DNA from: CAZVWH01 sp964631175
Lineage (GTDB): Bacteria; Planctomycetota; Phycisphaerae; Sedimentisphaerales; Anaerobacaceae
Reading direction: 5' to 3'
Assembly (NCBI GenBank): GCA_964631175.1
Contig: CAZVWH010000068.1
Coordinates: forward strand, 1 to 15,904
DNA length: 15,904 nt
The notes under the pieces: model-generated
The model's input: the letters and a program-made list of their open reading frames with translations, nothing else
Database searches by the model: none
Told to the model about the DNA's origin: nothing
Part shown: piece by piece, positions 12,831-15,904 of the stretch
Layout of the letters: every line of letters starts with the position of its first letter
Numbering within the stretch: the first letter of the stretch is position 1
Translations under genes and position numbers: made by a program

Positions 12831-14090
12831 TTATACGTTTTGACCCAAAGCCCTGAACATCGCCAACAAATTCTCGATCGGCGTATTGCTTTGAATATTG
12901 TGAATTGTATTGAAGACGAATCCGTTCTTTCGGCTGAATATCTTAACGCGTTCGGTGACTTGCTCAAACACTTCATCGGGAGTACCGAACGGCAATGTCC
13001 TTTGAGTATCAACGCCGCCACCCCATAAGACAATCCTGCCGCCGTATTTTTCAACCAACAAATTCGGGTCCATGCCTCTCGCTGAGGTCTGGAGAGGAGT
13101 TAGAATATCAAAACCAGCTTCAATGAATCCTTCAATCAATGGCTCGCAGCCGCCACAGCAGTGCTTCATCGACTTCCATTTAGTATTGGCATGAATCCAG
13201 TCGTTGATTTTTTTACTGTATGGCAGATAAAGCTCTCTGTATCCTTCGGGTGAGCAAAATAGTGTATCCTGTGCCGCCAGGTCGGTGCCGTCCAGAGCCA
13301 CAACGTGCACCTTATCGCCGACAGCCTGGTAAATCCGCTCAAGATTCTTGACTGCAATTTCAGCCTGACCTGCAAATACCTCTTTAATATATTCTCTTCG
13401 TGTGATAGTGCTTATGTACCATTCTTCGATGTCGCGAATCCCTTTCGGGTCCTTCATCCACGTTGCCGGCACAAGTGCTATGTCGCCGAAGGCCATTCCC
13501 GAAAATCCTGCCGCAATCGCCAGGTTGGTGTTTTTATAAAGCTCATTTGCCTTTTGCTCGTAGTACTTAAGGTCTTTATCACCGATTAAGGTAAAATCCT
13601 CAAGATTATCCGCAGGGTTCAATTTAGCATCATCAATAGGCTTTTGACGAATAATCGCGTCAAAATAGAAACCGCCTTTGGGCATCCTGGCTGAAGCTGG
13701 TGCCGACTTGTCACCTTGTGGATACATTAAAATATCGCCGTTAGGATCAGGGTCGGTATTGAACTTGTCAGGCACTAACACATTTGTACCGTCGAATGTT
13801 TGCCATGGTTTCCAATCTGTGTCCTCAAAGCCGAACATATTTTTGGGTGTGGGCAGATTGACGACATCAAGTCCGAGCGCCTCTCGCAGCTCGGCATCAA
13901 CTTCTCCGAGCATTTGATAAGGCTCAACAACTTTCACCAGCTCATCTGGCCTGCCCAAACCGAGTGCCCGCCGCAGCTCGGCTACGACGCTAACCTGAAT
14001 CCCAGTCCAGGATGTTCCGCCCATATCCACAGGAGTACGATCCACTTTTTCAAAGTTCAAAGCTTTAAGAACTCTTTCGCGTGAATTCAT
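12831..14090 (-). CDS. Uroporphyrinogen decarboxylase-like (MtaA/CmuA-type) protein
   Basis: This 419-residue protein belongs to the UroD/MtaA superfamily of TIM barrels. The N-terminus MNSRERVLKALNFEKVDRTPV is typical of the methyltransferase-like branch rather than haem-pathway HemE. A His-Cys-Cys-Gly-Gly-Cys cluster (H310, C311, C312, C315) lies where the MtaA group has its zinc/thiol-activating site. The family moves methyl groups between corrinoid proteins and thiols, or demethylates O-methyl compounds, but many members are uncharacterised. No corrinoid protein is beside it. AAGGAGG lies 11 bases before the ATG at 14090, and the gene follows the SGNH gene by 30 bases on the same strand, so it may be the third gene of that operon. 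Function beyond the family is not supported. Confidence 0.85.
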   Translation of the reverse strand: MNSRERVLKALNFEKVDRTPVDMGGTSWTGIQVSVVAELRRALGLGRPDELVKVVEPYQMLGEVDAELREALGLDVVNLPTPKNMFGFEDTDWKPWQTFDGTNVLVPDKFNTDPDPNGDILMYPQGDKSAPASARMPKGGFYFDAIIRQKPIDDAKLNPADNLEDFTLIGDKDLKYYEQKANELYKNTNLAIAAGFSGMAFGDIALVPATWMKDPKGIRDIEEWYISTITRREYIKEVFAGQAEIAVKNLERIYQAVGDKVHVVALDGTDLAAQDTLFCSPEGYRELYLPYSKKINDWIHANTKWKSMKHCCGGCEPLIEGFIEAGFDILTPLQTSARGMDPNLLVEKYGGRIVLWGGGVDTQRTLPFGTPDEVFEQVTERVKIFSRKNGFVFNTIHNIQSNTPIENLLAMFRALGQNV

Positions 14091-14120
14091 AATATTGTGC
14101 GCCTCCTTAATGCAAGATGT

Positions 14121-15227
14121 TCAATCTGACCCGCCGTACGCGGATTTAAAAAGTTGCCTTGCAAGCTCGACGTAACCTTCACTCAACGGGTGACTGGCAT
14201 CGCGATACATACTGCTGGGTAGTGCCTCAGGCATATAGTAAGGAATATTATTCTGCTTGAGCCAAGCCTCAATCTTTTTTTTCATCTGTCGATAAGTGTT
14301 GATGCTTCCTCTCTGCAATATATGCTCATTAAACGGGCCTAACAATACTAATACCCTGTTTCCTCTTTTTCTTAATAACTCAACTGAGTACTTAAAAAAT
14401 CTCCATTGCAATGAATTCTCAATCGCTACCCATTGGATATCCTGTTTGGTTACACCTTTTTCGTACCAGGGAAGATGTCCAGACCAATTATAGCCGTCAG
14501 AGGCCGGCAGTTGCAATGTAATATTTTTCAAAGGATTTTCGTAAGGATGCTCCAGAGTCCACCTCGGCAGATCCGGATTCTCGAAATATGCTCTCTTCAA
14601 ATGGGACGTCCAGCTAAAGAAAGATATATAACGCTCAATCACTGACTTGATTCTCACAGATGAAGAAACCTTATAGCACGGAATATTCGGAACAAACTGC
14701 GGCACTAACTTAGGATGATTAAAATTGAATTCCTTTTCAATCTGCAAATCATGCTTTTTTGAGCTCGTCCATAAGGGATTAAAATGCAAAATAATGTCTT
14801 TGTCTGTGATGTCCCGACCATAGTATCGAAGCAAACCCGCCAACGCCACCGGATGAATGCCGTCCACACCCATATTAACGAACTTATGTCGGCCAGCGAC
14901 TTCATTGAGATAGCCAGATAACGTATTTTCTTTTGACACATAATGTCCCCAAACAACCGAATCGCCTATGACTAATGTTTTTTCTCGTGAGCAGGCCCAT
15001 TGGCAGTATCGGCTGAACAGCCAGTAGTCATCGCTCAGGCTGTATGGTAAGCGATAGTCTGGCCCAGGTTTCAATTTCTCAATGTGTTTCCAGAGTATAG
15101 GTACACAATAAAATAGAGCCGAGACAACTACTGCAACAATGAGCCATTCAAAGCCTGATAACCGCACGCAGTTGGAGCCGAAAGGAATCTCTAATTCCAT
15201 CGTTTCTCGTCTGTCGCTTCGGTTCAT
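14121..15227 (-). CDS. SGNH-fold membrane-anchored protein, AlgJ/AlgX-like acetyltransferase partner
   Basis: This 368-residue protein has one N-terminal membrane helix (about residues 26-46) and an extracytoplasmic SGNH hydrolase-like domain. The nucleophile block is VIGDSVVWG with Ser90, and the closing block is DASHP with Asp343 and His346, giving a plausible Ser-Asp-His triad. Its gene follows the MBOAT gene after 16 bases, the usual arrangement in which the MBOAT brings an acyl group across the membrane and the SGNH partner transfers it to a polysaccharide. ATG 15227 is chosen because AAGGA lies about nine bases upstream and the MBOAT stop is just before it; a TTG at 15293 would overlap the MBOAT gene and add 22 unlikely residues. 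The acceptor polymer is unknown. Confidence 0.82.
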   Translation of the reverse strand: MNRSDRRETMELEIPFGSNCVRLSGFEWLIVAVVVSALFYCVPILWKHIEKLKPGPDYRLPYSLSDDYWLFSRYCQWACSREKTLVIGDSVVWGHYVSKENTLSGYLNEVAGRHKFVNMGVDGIHPVALAGLLRYYGRDITDKDIILHFNPLWTSSKKHDLQIEKEFNFNHPKLVPQFVPNIPCYKVSSSVRIKSVIERYISFFSWTSHLKRAYFENPDLPRWTLEHPYENPLKNITLQLPASDGYNWSGHLPWYEKGVTKQDIQWVAIENSLQWRFFKYSVELLRKRGNRVLVLLGPFNEHILQRGSINTYRQMKKKIEAWLKQNNIPYYMPEALPSSMYRDASHPLSEGYVELARQLFKSAYGGSD

Positions 15228-15243
15228 CGGCGATATTCCTTCT

Positions 15244-15904
15244 TCAGAACTGCAAATAAATAAACGGTGTCTCGCTTGATTTAGCAAAAACAACTAAGTA
15301 CATAATCATAGCAACAACTAATCCTATGCGCACAGCTCTTGTTTCAAGGACCCACCTGATTGCGGATTCATAGATAAACTGATAAAGCCAAACGGTTAAA
15401 ATCAAAGTCAAAGCCAATAACGGACAGTATGGATTCGCTAATCCTGAGCTGAACAATCTTGTTATAATCAGCCATGCGTCACTTATATTTTCCGCCCGGA
15501 AGAAAATCCACGCAAACGTCACAAGGGCAAACACGAAAAGCTGTTTTACCAATCCCGGCACTTTTTCTTTATAAAACGATGTCCCTTCGAGCTCTCTTGT
15601 TAAAAACCTTCCTAAAGCGTGTACCGCGCCCCAGATTACGAAAGTCCAGGCAGCACCATGCCATAAGCCTGAAATAATCATAGTCAAAAACATATTTCTA
15701 TAGGTTTTGAGCTTGCCGTGCCGGTTGCCTCCCAGAGGAATATAGACATAGTCCTTAAACCAGGATGATAAACTGATATGCCATCTTCGCCAGAAGTCGC
15801 CTAAGCCCGTCGCCAAATACGGATTATTGAAGTTCAGCATCAAACGTACACCCATCATACGAGCCAAGCCGCGCGCCATATCCGTGTAGCCGCTAAAGTC
15901 AAAA
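15244..15904 (-). CDS. MBOAT O-acyltransferase, AlgI-like, C-terminal part
   Basis: This is the last 219 residues of a membrane-bound O-acyltransferase; the reading frame is open through the right edge, so the ATG at 15879 is internal. The visible start reads FDFSGYTDMARGLARMMG, a hallmark of AlgI-type proteins, followed by NFNNPYLATGLGDFWRRWHISLSSWFKDYVYIPLGGNR and the catalytic-His motif SGLWHGAAW. Several hydrophobic segments follow. Such proteins take an acetyl group from a cytoplasmic donor and move it to the outer face for polysaccharide O-acetylation, as in alginate or other exopolysaccharides. The SGNH gene downstream is its likely partner. Alginate itself is not implied. Confidence 0.93.
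   Translation of the reverse strand, partial: FDFSGYTDMARGLARMMGVRLMLNFNNPYLATGLGDFWRRWHISLSSWFKDYVYIPLGGNRHGKLKTYRNMFLTMIISGLWHGAAWTFVIWGAVHALGRFLTRELEGTSFYKEKVPGLVKQLFVFALVTFAWIFFRAENISDAWLIITRLFSSGLANPYCPLLALTLILTVWLYQFIYESAIRWVLETRAVRIGLVVAMIMYLVVFAKSSETPFIYLQF

Noticed and set aside
15228..15293. Upstream TTG start for the SGNH protein
   Set aside because: It would overlap the MBOAT gene by 50 bases and add 22 residues without membrane or family character; the ATG at 15227 has a good ribosome binding site.

Overview
The window looks like a chromosomal piece of an anaerobic, polysaccharide-degrading bacterium, most plausibly a Planctomycetota of the Phycisphaerae type. The support is indirect: a ferredoxin-linked 2-oxoacid oxidoreductase, a PPi-type phosphofructokinase, a Tat-exported formylglycine sulfatase, an AlgI-type acyltransferase pair, UroD-like methyltransferase family proteins, and intergenic DNA rich in short dispersed repeats. 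No rRNA or tRNA is present to confirm the lineage.

Layout. Positions 1-1828 (minus strand) hold a tightly packed operon for a 2-oxoisovalerate-type ferredoxin oxidoreductase: 4Fe-4S subunit, VorB-like subunit, then the TPP subunit, which runs off the left edge. A small cupin gene (2020-2376, minus) follows, and a divergent promoter region at 2377-2472 leads into about 10 kb of plus-strand genes: pfp, an SDR of the Bacillus UxuB type, a Tat sulfatase, a HAD hydrolase translationally coupled to it, a LarA-family nickel-pincer epimerase/racemase, an unknown alpha-helical protein, gnd, a small membrane protein, and uxaC. After a convergent, repeat-rich gap (12633-12830) the minus strand carries a UroD-like protein preceded by an SGNH/AlgJ-like membrane protein and the C-terminal part of an AlgI-like MBOAT acyltransferase that runs off the right edge.

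How the genes may work together. UxaC and the SDR would turn glucuronate into fructuronate and then D-mannonate. The sulfatase would expose sulfated uronate-containing glycans. D-mannonate dehydratase and KDG-pathway genes are not seen here; instead there is a LarA-family enzyme (a family that epimerises alpha-hydroxy acids, including aldonates) followed by 6-phosphogluconate dehydrogenase. This suggests, as a hypothesis only, a route mannonate -> gluconate -> 6-phosphogluconate -> ribulose 5-phosphate that bypasses the Entner-Doudoroff trunk. A gluconate kinase would be needed and is not in the window.

Non-coding structure. Four short arrays of imperfect 7-bp tandem repeats, with three different unit sequences, sit at gene junctions or form the C-terminal codons of genes. 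Several other dispersed-repeat elements occur in gaps, and one appears to have entered the 5' end of gnd. No intergenic gap exceeds 300 bases; the longest (10624-10889) contains a palindromic dispersed element.
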